Source of the DNA: Fodinibacter sp045807225
GTDB lineage: Bacteria; Actinomycetota; Actinomycetes; Actinomycetales; Dermatophilaceae
Assembly (NCBI GenBank): GCA_045807225.1
Contig: JBJMHU010000080.1
Coordinates: forward strand, 1 to 19,946
Direction of reading: 5' to 3'
DNA: 19,946 nt
Below the pieces are notes generated by a model. It saw nothing but the letters and a program-made list of their open reading frames with translations. It was not told where the DNA came from and did no database searches. Both the position numbers and the translations under genes were made by a program. How positions within the stretch are numbered: position 1 is the stretch's first letter; each line of letters begins with the position of its first letter. Shown here piece by piece: positions 13,725 to 19,608 of the stretch.

Positions 13725-14411
13725 ATCAGCGAGCCACGCATCAACGACCGCATCCGGGTTCCCGAGGTGCGGTTGGTCGGCCCGAACGGCGAGCAGGTCG
13801 GCATCGTCCGCGTCGAGGACGCACTGCGCCTCGCCGCCGAGGCGGATCTCGACCTCGTCGAGGTGGCACCGATGGCGAAGCCGCCGGTCGCCAAGCTCAT
13901 GGACTTCGGCAAGTACAAGTACGAAGCCGCCATGAAGGCACGCGAAGCACGCAAGAACCAGGTCAACACGGTCATCAAGGAGATCAAGCTCCGCCCGAAG
14001 ATCGACCCGCACGACTACGGCACCAAGAAGGGCCACGTCGAGCGCTTCCTCAAGGGTGGCGACAAGGTCAAGGTGACGATCATGTTCCGCGGTCGGGAGC
14101 AGTCCCGCCCCGAGCTCGGGTTCCGCCTGCTCCAGCGCCTGGCCGAGGACGTCCTCGAGCTCGGCACCGTCGAGTCGGCCCCCAAGCAGGACGGCCGCAA
14201 CATGGTCATGGTGATCGCGCCGACCAAGAAGAAGGCGCAGGCCATGGCCGAGCAGCGGCGCAGGCGTGACGAGTCCGGCCACGGCGCCAGCCACGAGGCC
14301 GAGCTGCACGAGACCGCTCAGCTGCGCGAGGCGGCCGAGGCCGAGGAGCTGCACGACCTGATCGACGCCGACGGCATCCAGGTCGAGAACGGCCCCCAGG
14401 CTCCGGCCTGA
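13725..14411 (+). CDS. infC: Translation initiation factor IF-3, with ATC start codon
   Basis: IF-3 binds the 30S subunit, keeps subunits apart and rejects wrong start codons. 228 aa. The N-domain begins ISEPRINDRIRVPEVRLVG and the linker/C-domain includes KLMDFGKYKYEAAMKAREARKNQ, IKLRPKIDPHDY, GDKVKVTIMFRGREQSRPELG and PKQDGRNMVMV; a Glu-rich tail of about 50 residues follows. The conserved RINDRIR lies before the first GTG (13767), and an in-frame stop is at 13710, leaving no ATG/GTG/TTG between. ATC 13725 sits 6 nt after GGAG (13715-13718), so I take it as the start. E. coli infC uses AUU, and such codons allow IF-3 to limit its own translation; the same autoregulation is likely here. Confidence 0.93.
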   Translation: MSEPRINDRIRVPEVRLVGPNGEQVGIVRVEDALRLAAEADLDLVEVAPMAKPPVAKLMDFGKYKYEAAMKAREARKNQVNTVIKEIKLRPKIDPHDYGTKKGHVERFLKGGDKVKVTIMFRGREQSRPELGFRLLQRLAEDVLELGTVESAPKQDGRNMVMVIAPTKKKAQAMAEQRRRRDESGHGASHEAELHETAQLREAAEAEELHDLIDADGIQVENGPQAPA

Positions 14412-14448
14412 CCAGACCCCCGAACGTCAGCACCACCGAACCACACAC

Positions 14449-14454
14449 AAGGAG
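14449..14454 (+). promoter_or_regulatory. Ribosome binding site of rpmI
   Basis: AAGGAG, 9 nt before ATG 14464. The 52-nt infC-rpmI gap otherwise shows nothing notable. Confidence 0.7.
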
Positions 14455-14463
14455 ATCGGCACC

Positions 14464-14658
14464 ATGCCGAAGAACAAGACGCACAGCGGCGCGAAGAAGC
14501 GCTTCCGGGTGACCGGCAGCGGCAAGGTCATGCGCGAGCAGGCCGGTCACGTCCACAAGTTCCACGAGAAGACCCCGCAGAAGGCCCGCGCCCTCAGCAT
14601 GGACATCCTCGTGTCGAAGAACGACCTCAAGAAGGTCAAGAAGCTTCTCGGCCGCTGA
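14464..14658 (+). CDS. rpmI: 50S ribosomal protein L35
   Basis: Small basic protein of the large ribosomal subunit, 64 aa, full length. It begins MPKNKTHSGAKKRFRVTGSGK, the L35 signature, and ends with KNDLKKVKKLLGR. ATG with AAGGAG upstream. It is the middle gene of the standard infC-rpmI-rplT operon, 45 nt before rplT, and is expected to follow infC regulation. Confidence 0.97.
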   Translation: MPKNKTHSGAKKRFRVTGSGKVMREQAGHVHKFHEKTPQKARALSMDILVSKNDLKKVKKLLGR

Positions 14659-14690
14659 CGCCGATCCACCCCCAGATTTCGCTACACACC

Positions 14691-14696
14691 AAGGAG
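14691..14696 (+). promoter_or_regulatory. Ribosome binding site of rplT
   Basis: AAGGAG, 7 nt before GTG 14704, preceded by ACACACC, much like the ACACACA before the rpmI site. Confidence 0.7.
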
Positions 14697-14703
14697 TACT
14701 CAC

Positions 14704-15087
14704 GTGGCACGCGTGAAGCGGGCAGTCAACGCCCAGAAGAAGCGCCGGGTCGTCCTCGAGCGGGCCAGCGGTTACCGCGGGCAGCGTTCGCGGCTCTACC
14801 GCAAGGCCAAGGAGCAGGTCCAGCACAGCCTGGGTTACTCCTACCGCGACCGCCGGGCCCGCAAGGGTGACTTCCGTCGCCTGTGGATCCAGCGGATCAA
14901 CGCCGCGGCCCGCGCGAACGGCATGACCTACAACCGGTTCATCCAGGGCCTCAAGGCCGCCGAGATCGAGGTCGACCGTCGCATGCTCGCCGAGCTCGCG
15001 GTCAACGACGAGGCCGCGTTCACCGCGCTCGTCGAGATCTCGAGGGCGAACCAGCCGGCCCGCGAGCCGGCCAAGGCCTCCGCCTGA
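14704..15087 (+). CDS. rplT: 50S ribosomal protein L20
   Basis: Early-assembly large-subunit protein that binds 23S rRNA; in several bacteria it also represses its own operon. 127 aa from GTG 14704. The L20 sequence is conserved throughout: MARVKRAVNAQKKRRVVLE, GYRGQRSRLYRKAKEQV, RRLWIQRINAAARANGMTYNRFI, RMLAELAVNDEAAFTALV. The tail after residue 115 (ANQPAREPAKASA) is variable in the family. It is 11 nt from the next ORF. A strong hairpin lies 60 nt past its stop, inside that ORF. Confidence 0.97.
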   Translation: MARVKRAVNAQKKRRVVLERASGYRGQRSRLYRKAKEQVQHSLGYSYRDRRARKGDFRRLWIQRINAAARANGMTYNRFIQGLKAAEIEVDRRMLAELAVNDEAAFTALVEISRANQPAREPAKASA

Positions 15088-15098
15088 ACCAGCTGCCG

Positions 15099-15929
15099 AT
15101 GCTGACCAACCCCCGGGCCGACCGGGTGCGGTCGGTGCGGGCGCTGTCGAAGCGGCCGGTGCGAGAGCGCACCGGCCGCTTCGCCGTCGAGGGACCCCAG
15201 GGCGTTCGCGAGGCGGTGCGGTATGCCGGGTCGCGCGTCCGCGACGTCTACGTCACCACCGAGGCCCTCACCCGCTACGCCGCCGACATCGTCGAGCCCG
15301 CCCGCGCCGCCGGCGTGCACGTGCACGAGGTGACGCCCGAGGTGCTCGCCGCCATGGCCGAGACCGACGCCCCGCAGGGGGTGCTCGCCGTCGTCGACAC
15401 CGTCACCGTCGACCTCGCCACCGTGCTGGATGCCGGGCCGCGCCTCCTCGTGCTGCTCACCCACGTGCGCGACCCCGGCAACGCGGGCACCGTCATCCGG
15501 GGTGCCGACGCGGCCGGAGCGGATGCCGTGCTCGTGAGCGCGGCCTCGGTCGACGTCCACTCGTCCAAGGTGGTTCGCTCGACGGCCGGGTCGCTGTTCC
15601 ACCTGCCCGTGGTCACCGGCGTGGACGTGGTGGCGACCTTGGAGCGGCTGCGCGACAAGGGCATCCGCACGTACGCCGCCGACGGCGCCGGTACCACCCT
15701 GCTGCCCGACGCCGACCTCACCGGCCCGCACTGCTGGGTGATGGGGAACGAGGCATGGGGGCTGGACCCGGAGGTTCGCGAGGCCTGTGACGACGTGGTG
15801 CGGGTGCCGATCCACGGCCGCGCCGAGTCGCTCAACCTCGCGATGGCCGCCACCGTCTGCCTCTACGCCTCGGCGGGCCAGCAGGCCGCCCCGGCGGGCC
15901 AGCAGGCCGCCACGCCACCCGCCCGGTAG
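15099..15929 (+). CDS. TrmH/SpoU-family RNA 2'-O-methyltransferase (RlmB-like)
   Basis: SAM-dependent RNA ribose methyltransferase with a trefoil-knot SPOUT fold, 276 aa. An N-terminal substrate-binding domain (RERTGRFAVEGPQGVREAV) precedes the catalytic domain. The three SpoU motifs are present: motif 1 DPGNAGTVIRGADAAG (Asn128, Arg134), motif 2 WVMGNEAWGLDPEV (Glu218), motif 3 VPIHGRAESLNLAMA (Ser244, Asn246). ATG 15099 is chosen because the frame upstream only shadows rplT; the Shine-Dalgarno is weak, suggesting coupling to rplT. The C-terminus carries a tandem AGQQAAP-type repeat. The 5' end of the gene contains a 16-bp hairpin that may end most rplT transcripts. The usual partner of this gene is 23S rRNA; the exact nucleotide is not predictable. 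Confidence 0.92.
   Translation: MLTNPRADRVRSVRALSKRPVRERTGRFAVEGPQGVREAVRYAGSRVRDVYVTTEALTRYAADIVEPARAAGVHVHEVTPEVLAAMAETDAPQGVLAVVDTVTVDLATVLDAGPRLLVLLTHVRDPGNAGTVIRGADAAGADAVLVSAASVDVHSSKVVRSTAGSLFHLPVVTGVDVVATLERLRDKGIRTYAADGAGTTLLPDADLTGPHCWVMGNEAWGLDPEVREACDDVVRVPIHGRAESLNLAMAATVCLYASAGQQAAPAGQQAATPPAR
15148..15183 (+). terminator. 16-bp perfect hairpin inside the methyltransferase ORF
   Basis: Arm 15148-15163, loop AGAG 15164-15167, arm 15168-15183, all 16 pairs perfect and mostly GC. It falls at about residues 17-29 of the methyltransferase and 60 nt after the rplT stop. It could end the ribosomal-protein transcript or cap its 3' end. No U tract follows. Confidence 0.5.
15871..15911 (+). 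repeat. Tandem 21-bp in-frame duplication at the methyltransferase C-terminus
   Basis: A 20-bp unit at 15871-15890 recurs exactly at 15892-15911, period 21 bp, encoding a repeated seven-residue AGQQAAP-like unit just before the stop. The absence of any drift between the copies suggests a recent duplication in a disordered tail. Confidence 0.85.
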
Positions 15930-15932
15930 CGT
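15927..15932 (+). promoter_or_regulatory. -10 box overlapping the methyltransferase stop codon
   Basis: TAGCGT ends 8 nt before the kinase ATG at 15940, the leaderless position. Its first three bases are the TAG stop codon of the methyltransferase. No Shine-Dalgarno precedes the ATG. Confidence 0.5.
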
Positions 15933-15939
15933 GCGCGAC

Positions 15940-17007
15940 ATGCCGCAGCCGTACCGGGTACCCGACGAGCTGGCCGTCAACGGGTTGGAGTTCATCCCGG
16001 ACGGCCTGATGGCCGCCGTGGGTCCCGACGCGACCGTGCGGTTCATGAACACCCGGGCCGAGCAGATCACCGGCATCGTCCGGGCCGACGTGGTGGGGCG
16101 CGACATCCGTGAGGCGCTGCCGCTGCAGGACCTCGAGGGACAGTCCTGGTGGGAGATCACCGACCCCTGGCACGGCCTGCTCACGCGCACCGGCCACCGC
16201 GAGCGTCTGCTCGTGCTGCCGTCCGGCCGCGAGCTGCTGGTCACCGCGAAGTACGTGCGCGACGGGGTCGGCGCCGAGGTGCGTGCCGTGGTCGTGGGGC
16301 TGCGCGACGCCGAGGGGCGCCGGCGGGCCGAGGCCGAGAGCGCCGCCCTGCTCACCACCGTCGCCCACGAGCTGCGCTCCCCACTCACCGGCGTCAAGGG
16401 GTTCTCCTCGACCCTGCTGCGCAACTGGGACCGGTTCACCGACGACCAGAAGCGGCTCATGCTCGAGACGATCGAGGCCGATGCCGACCGGGTCACCCGG
16501 CTGATCACCGAGCTGCTCGACGCCTCCCGGATCAACGCGGGCCGGCTCACCGTGCATGCTCAGCCCCTCGAGCTGCTCCCGCGCCTCGAGGCCCAGGTCG
16601 AGCGCCGGGTGGCCGCCGGTGCCGAGCGCGACGGGTTCGTGGTCGACGTGCCCGACGACCTCGGCCCGCTGTGGGCCGACCCCGACCGGCTCGAGCAGGT
16701 GGTCGCCAACCTCGTCGAGAACGCCGTGCGCCACGGCCGCGGAACAGTGCGCCTGGCCGCCCGGCGGTCGGTGCTCGGCGACGCGCCGGCCGTCGACCTC
16801 ATCGTGTCCGACGACGGCGACGGCATCGCCCCCCAGCACCGCGAGCTGGTGTTCTCGCGGTTCTGGCAGGGCGGGGCCAAGAGCGGCACGGGCCTGGGCC
16901 TGTACCTCGTGCGCGGGCTGGTCGAGGCCCACGGTGGCACCGTGACGGCCGAGGAGGCGCCAGGCGGGGGCGCCCTGATGCGGGCCACCTTCCCCGACGG
17001 GGACTGA
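15940..17007 (+). CDS. PAS-domain sensor histidine kinase, soluble
   Basis: Two-component sensor kinase, 355 aa, with no signal peptide or membrane helix, so probably cytosolic. A PAS domain spans roughly residues 15-120 (LEFIPDGLMAAVGPDATVRFMNTRAEQITG). The dimerisation/phosphoacceptor H-box TVAHELRSPLTGVKGF carries His143. The ATPase domain has N box NLVENAVRHG, G1 DDGDGI, F box FSRFWQ and G2 GTGLGLYLVRGL. All catalytic boxes are intact. ATG 15940 follows TAGCGT by 7 nt, suggesting its own leaderless promoter. No response regulator gene is adjacent (neighbours are an rRNA methyltransferase and an MFS transporter), so its partner is elsewhere. The PAS ligand is unknown. Confidence 0.93.
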   Translation: MPQPYRVPDELAVNGLEFIPDGLMAAVGPDATVRFMNTRAEQITGIVRADVVGRDIREALPLQDLEGQSWWEITDPWHGLLTRTGHRERLLVLPSGRELLVTAKYVRDGVGAEVRAVVVGLRDAEGRRRAEAESAALLTTVAHELRSPLTGVKGFSSTLLRNWDRFTDDQKRLMLETIEADADRVTRLITELLDASRINAGRLTVHAQPLELLPRLEAQVERRVAAGAERDGFVVDVPDDLGPLWADPDRLEQVVANLVENAVRHGRGTVRLAARRSVLGDAPAVDLIVSDDGDGIAPQHRELVFSRFWQGGAKSGTGLGLYLVRGLVEAHGGTVTAEEAPGGGALMRATFPDGD

Positions 17008-17032
17008 CCCCCGTCGCACCCCTGCCGCGTGC

Positions 17033-17038
17033 GAGAGT
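17033..17038 (+). promoter_or_regulatory. Possible -10 box of the MFS gene
   Basis: GAGAGT ends 7 nt before GTG 17045, again the leaderless spacing. It is a weaker match than TAGACT. It lies in the 37-nt gap after the kinase gene. Confidence 0.3.
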
Positions 17039-17044
17039 GAAGCA

Positions 17045-18250
17045 GTGTCTGCCGTCTCGCTCGCGCCCTACCGGCGCGCTCTCGCCAGCCGACGGCTGCG
17101 GACCATCCTGGTGCTCGGCACGCTGGTGCGCGGACCCGTCTTCGCCAGTGGCGTGCTCATCACCGTGCACGTCGTCACCACCCTGGGCTACTCGTACGCC
17201 GCCGCCGGTGCGCTGGCGGCCGCGGCCACGGTCGCCATCGCGGTGAGCGGCCCCTGGCGCGGCCGGCTGCTCGACCGGCTGGGCCTGCGCCGGGTCGTGC
17301 TGCCGTCGCTGCTCGTGGCGGTGGTGTGCTGGAGCATCGCCCCCTTCGTCGGCTACTGGCCGCTGCTCGTGCTGGCCGTGGTGGCGGGGCTGTTCGTCAT
17401 CCCCACCTTCTCGATCACCCGGCAGGCGGTGATCGCGTCGGTGGACGAGACCGACCGGCGCACCGCCATCTCGCTGGACTCCGCCGCCATCGAGCTGTCG
17501 TTCATGATCGCGCCGGCCATCGCCGTGTGGGCCGCCGCCCAGTGGTCGACGTCGTGGGTGCTGTTCGCCACCCAGATGCTGGCGGTGCTCGGCGGAGTGC
17601 TGATCTGGGTGGTCGACCCGCCGCTGCGCGGCGAGGGTGAGGTGCAGGTGGGCGACCTGGTGCGGGTGCCGGTGCGCTCCTGGTTCCGGCTGCCGTTCCT
17701 GGCCGTGTGCCTCGCCGCGACGGCGTCGACGCTGGTGCTGTCGGGGTCGGACATCGGCATCGTGGCCACGATGCGCGAGCTCGACGCGGTGGCGCAGATC
17801 GGCGTCGTGCTCGCCCTGTGGGGACTGGGCTCCCTCGTGGGTGGGCTGCTCTACGGCGCCATGGCTCGCTCGATCTCGCCCTTCTGGCTGCTCGGCGGCC
17901 TGGCGCTGGCCACCGCGCCGATGGCGCTGGCCGGGTCGGTGTGGGGCCTGGCGGCACTAGGGTTCCTGGCCGGGCTGCTCTGCGCGCCCACCATCACCGC
18001 GAGCGTCGACCAGGCCAGCCGGCTGGTGCCCGCCGCGGTGCGGGGTGAGGCGATGGGCTGGCACGGCTCGTTCCTCACGACCGGCGGTGCCCTGGGAGCC
18101 CCGATCGCCGGGTTCGCCGTCGACCGTGGCGGACCGCCCGCGGGGTTCCTGGTCGTCGCCCTGGTGGGCCTGCTGGTCGCCGTGGCAGGTGTCGCCACCC
18201 AGCGCGCGCGGCAGACCGCCAGGACTCGCCGTCAGCCGGCGCCGCAGTGA
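17045..18250 (+). CDS. Major facilitator superfamily transporter
   Basis: Integral membrane protein of 401 aa, with about 12 hydrophobic segments in two halves joined by a polar loop near residues 197-215 (DPPLRGEGEVQVGDLVRVPVRS). A motif-A-like cytoplasmic loop GRLLDRLGLRRVV follows the second segment, and a weaker counterpart SISPFW lies in the second half. The Arg-rich C-terminal tail (RARQTARTRRQPAPQ) is probably cytoplasmic. The start is GTG 17045. It resembles drug/efflux-type MFS proteins, but the substrate cannot be predicted from sequence. It lies directly after the histidine kinase gene, so the kinase might be linked to its expression, though position alone is weak evidence. The next gene, pheS, is functionally unrelated. 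Confidence 0.88.
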   Translation: MSAVSLAPYRRALASRRLRTILVLGTLVRGPVFASGVLITVHVVTTLGYSYAAAGALAAAATVAIAVSGPWRGRLLDRLGLRRVVLPSLLVAVVCWSIAPFVGYWPLLVLAVVAGLFVIPTFSITRQAVIASVDETDRRTAISLDSAAIELSFMIAPAIAVWAAAQWSTSWVLFATQMLAVLGGVLIWVVDPPLRGEGEVQVGDLVRVPVRSWFRLPFLAVCLAATASTLVLSGSDIGIVATMRELDAVAQIGVVLALWGLGSLVGGLLYGAMARSISPFWLLGGLALATAPMALAGSVWGLAALGFLAGLLCAPTITASVDQASRLVPAAVRGEAMGWHGSFLTTGGALGAPIAGFAVDRGGPPAGFLVVALVGLLVAVAGVATQRARQTARTRRQPAPQ

Positions 18251-18308
18251 CCTACCGCCTCGACGTCGGCGTCGGCGATACCGGTGTGACCGAGGGGGCG
18301 GGCGGCGC

Positions 18309-18314
18309 TAGGCT
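18309..18314 (+). promoter_or_regulatory. Possible -10 box upstream of a short ORF before pheS
   Basis: TAGGCT ends 7 nt before GTG 18321, the same leaderless geometry as other starts here. It lies 58 nt after the MFS stop. Confidence 0.4.
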
Positions 18315-18320
18315 GAACGG

Positions 18321-18380
18321 GTGACTGTGGCTGCGCGCCGATTTACCGGGCCCTCGGGCCCGGTCCGCCGCGCGATCTGA
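18321..18380 (+). CDS. Possible 19-aa leaderless small ORF in the pheST upstream region
   Basis: GTG to TGA, 19 codons, reading MTVAARRFTGPSGPVRRAI. It is placed exactly 7 nt after a TAGGCT box. Its eighth codon is TTT (Phe), very rare in this genome, preceded by the rare CGA. The base after TTT begins a perfect 8-bp hairpin (18345-18364). Position upstream of phenylalanyl-tRNA synthetase genes brings to mind leader peptides such as pheM of E. coli, but only one Phe codon is present where classical leaders have several. It may be a real leader, a small protein or chance. Confidence 0.3.
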   Translation: MTVAARRFTGPSGPVRRAI

Positions 18381-18422
18381 GCGCCGGCCGCGGCACGGCA
18401 TCCGCGTCGTCGCAGCCGTGCC
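18345..18422 (+). promoter_or_regulatory. Two hairpins in the pheS upstream region
   Basis: Hairpin 1: ACCGGGCC 18345-18352, loop CTCG, GGCCCGGT 18357-18364, perfect. Hairpin 2: GGCACGGC 18392-18399 with GCCGTGCC 18415-18422, loop 15 nt, perfect. Both precede the TAGACT box of pheS. They could terminate or attenuate transcription coming from TAGGCT or from the MFS gene. Neither has a U tract. Confidence 0.4.
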
Positions 18423-18473
18423 CACCGCAGCCCGGGGGCCAGACTCCCGCCGACCCCCGCGCGCCCTCCCGCC

Positions 18474-18479
18474 TAGACT
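18474..18479 (+). promoter_or_regulatory. -10 box of pheS
   Basis: TAGACT, identical to the hisD and hisC boxes. Transcription would start near 18486, about 28 nt before the pheS ATG, so this mRNA would have a leader. GAAGTGG (18502-18508) could act as a weak Shine-Dalgarno. No clear -35. Confidence 0.5.
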
Positions 18480-18513
18480 CGGGCGCGCCCCACCCCCGCC
18501 CGAAGTGGACACC

Positions 18514-19608
18514 ATGTCTGGACCCAACACGAGCTACGACCCCGTGGAGGTCGCCGTGCTCGACCCCAAGGCGGTCGACGCCGCCGTCGCCGAGGCCCTT
18601 GCGGCCGCCGCGGCCGCCACCACCCTCGACGAGCTGAAGGCCGCCCGCAGCGCCCACCAGGGCGACAAGAGCGCCCTGGCCCTGGCCAACCGCGAGATCG
18701 GCGCGCTGCCGCCGAGCGCCAAGGCCGAGGCCGGCAAGCGGGTCGGCGCGGCCCGTGGCCGGGTCGCGCAGGCCTTCACCGCGCGGCAGGCCGAGCTCGA
18801 GGCCGAGCGTGACGAGCGCATCCTCACCGAGGAGGCCGTCGACGTCACCCTGCCGACCGGCCGCCGCCCCCTCGGCCGCCGCCACCCGATCGAGCTGATG
18901 AGCCAGCGCATCGCCGACCTGTTCGTCGGCATGGGCTGGGAGATCGCCGAGGGGCCCGAGATCGAGGCCGAGTGGTTCAACTTCGACGCCCTCAACTTCG
19001 ACGCCGACCACCCGGCGCGACAGATGCAGGACACCTTCTACGTCGACCCGCCCGAGGGCGGCCTGGTGCTGCGCACCCACACCTCGCCGGTTCAGGCGCG
19101 CACCCTGCTCGAGCGCGGGGTGCCGGTCTACGTCGCGGCGATCGGGCGGGTGTTCCGCACCGACGAGCTCGACGCGACGCACATGCCCGCCTTCCACCAG
19201 GTCGAGGGGCTCGCGGTCGACGAGGGCATCACCATGGCCCACCTCAAGGGCACGCTCGACCGGCTCGCGGCCGAGCTCTTCGGCGACGGCATCACCACCC
19301 GCCTGCGCCCGTCGTTCTTCCCCTTCACGGAGCCGAGCGCCGAGATGGACCTGCGCTGCTTCGTCTGCCGGGGCACCGACCCCGAGTGCCGCACCTGCAA
19401 GGGCACCGGCTGGATCGAGTGGGGCGGCTGCGGCATGGTCAACCCCAACGTGCTGCGCGCCTGCGGCATCGACCCGGACGTCTACTCGGGCTTCGCGTTC
19501 GGGATGGGGATCGAGCGCACCTTGATGCTGCGGCACGGGATCGCGGACATGCACGACATGGTGGAGGGCGACATCCGCTTCTCCACCCAGTTCGGGACGG
19601 AGATCTGA
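18514..19608 (+). CDS. pheS: Phenylalanine-tRNA ligase alpha subunit
   Basis: Catalytic subunit of the (alpha-beta)2 synthetase that charges tRNA-Phe. 364 aa from ATG 18514; the frame opens at a GTG at 18418, but that sequence is unlike PheS and spans the TAGACT box. An Ala-rich N-terminal helical region (residues 15-105) is the tRNA-binding coiled coil. The class II core follows: RRHPIELMSQRIADLFVGMGW, motif 2 FRTDELDATHMPAFHQVEG (from Phe214), motif 3 GFAFGMGIERTLML (326-339). Four cysteines, Cys282-x2-Cys285 and Cys292-x2-Cys295, form a zinc-ribbon-like insert in CFVC...CRTC before GWIEWGGCGMVNP; such an insert is also seen in other actinobacterial PheS proteins. Its TGA overlaps the pheT ATG by one base. 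Confidence 0.97.
   Translation: MSGPNTSYDPVEVAVLDPKAVDAAVAEALAAAAAATTLDELKAARSAHQGDKSALALANREIGALPPSAKAEAGKRVGAARGRVAQAFTARQAELEAERDERILTEEAVDVTLPTGRRPLGRRHPIELMSQRIADLFVGMGWEIAEGPEIEAEWFNFDALNFDADHPARQMQDTFYVDPPEGGLVLRTHTSPVQARTLLERGVPVYVAAIGRVFRTDELDATHMPAFHQVEGLAVDEGITMAHLKGTLDRLAAELFGDGITTRLRPSFFPFTEPSAEMDLRCFVCRGTDPECRTCKGTGWIEWGGCGMVNPNVLRACGIDPDVYSGFAFGMGIERTLMLRHGIADMHDMVEGDIRFSTQFGTEI

Noticed and set aside
12642..14354. 570-codon minus-strand frame opposite the sseB-like gene and infC
   Set aside because: Shadow frame; it spans the infC leader and the conserved IF-3 coding region.
14928..16550. 540-codon minus-strand frame opposite rplT, the methyltransferase and the kinase
   Set aside because: Shadow frame across three clear plus-strand genes; no conserved motif.
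18418..18513. Longer pheS N-terminus from GTG 18418
   Set aside because: Pro/Arg-rich sequence unlike PheS, containing the probable promoter.
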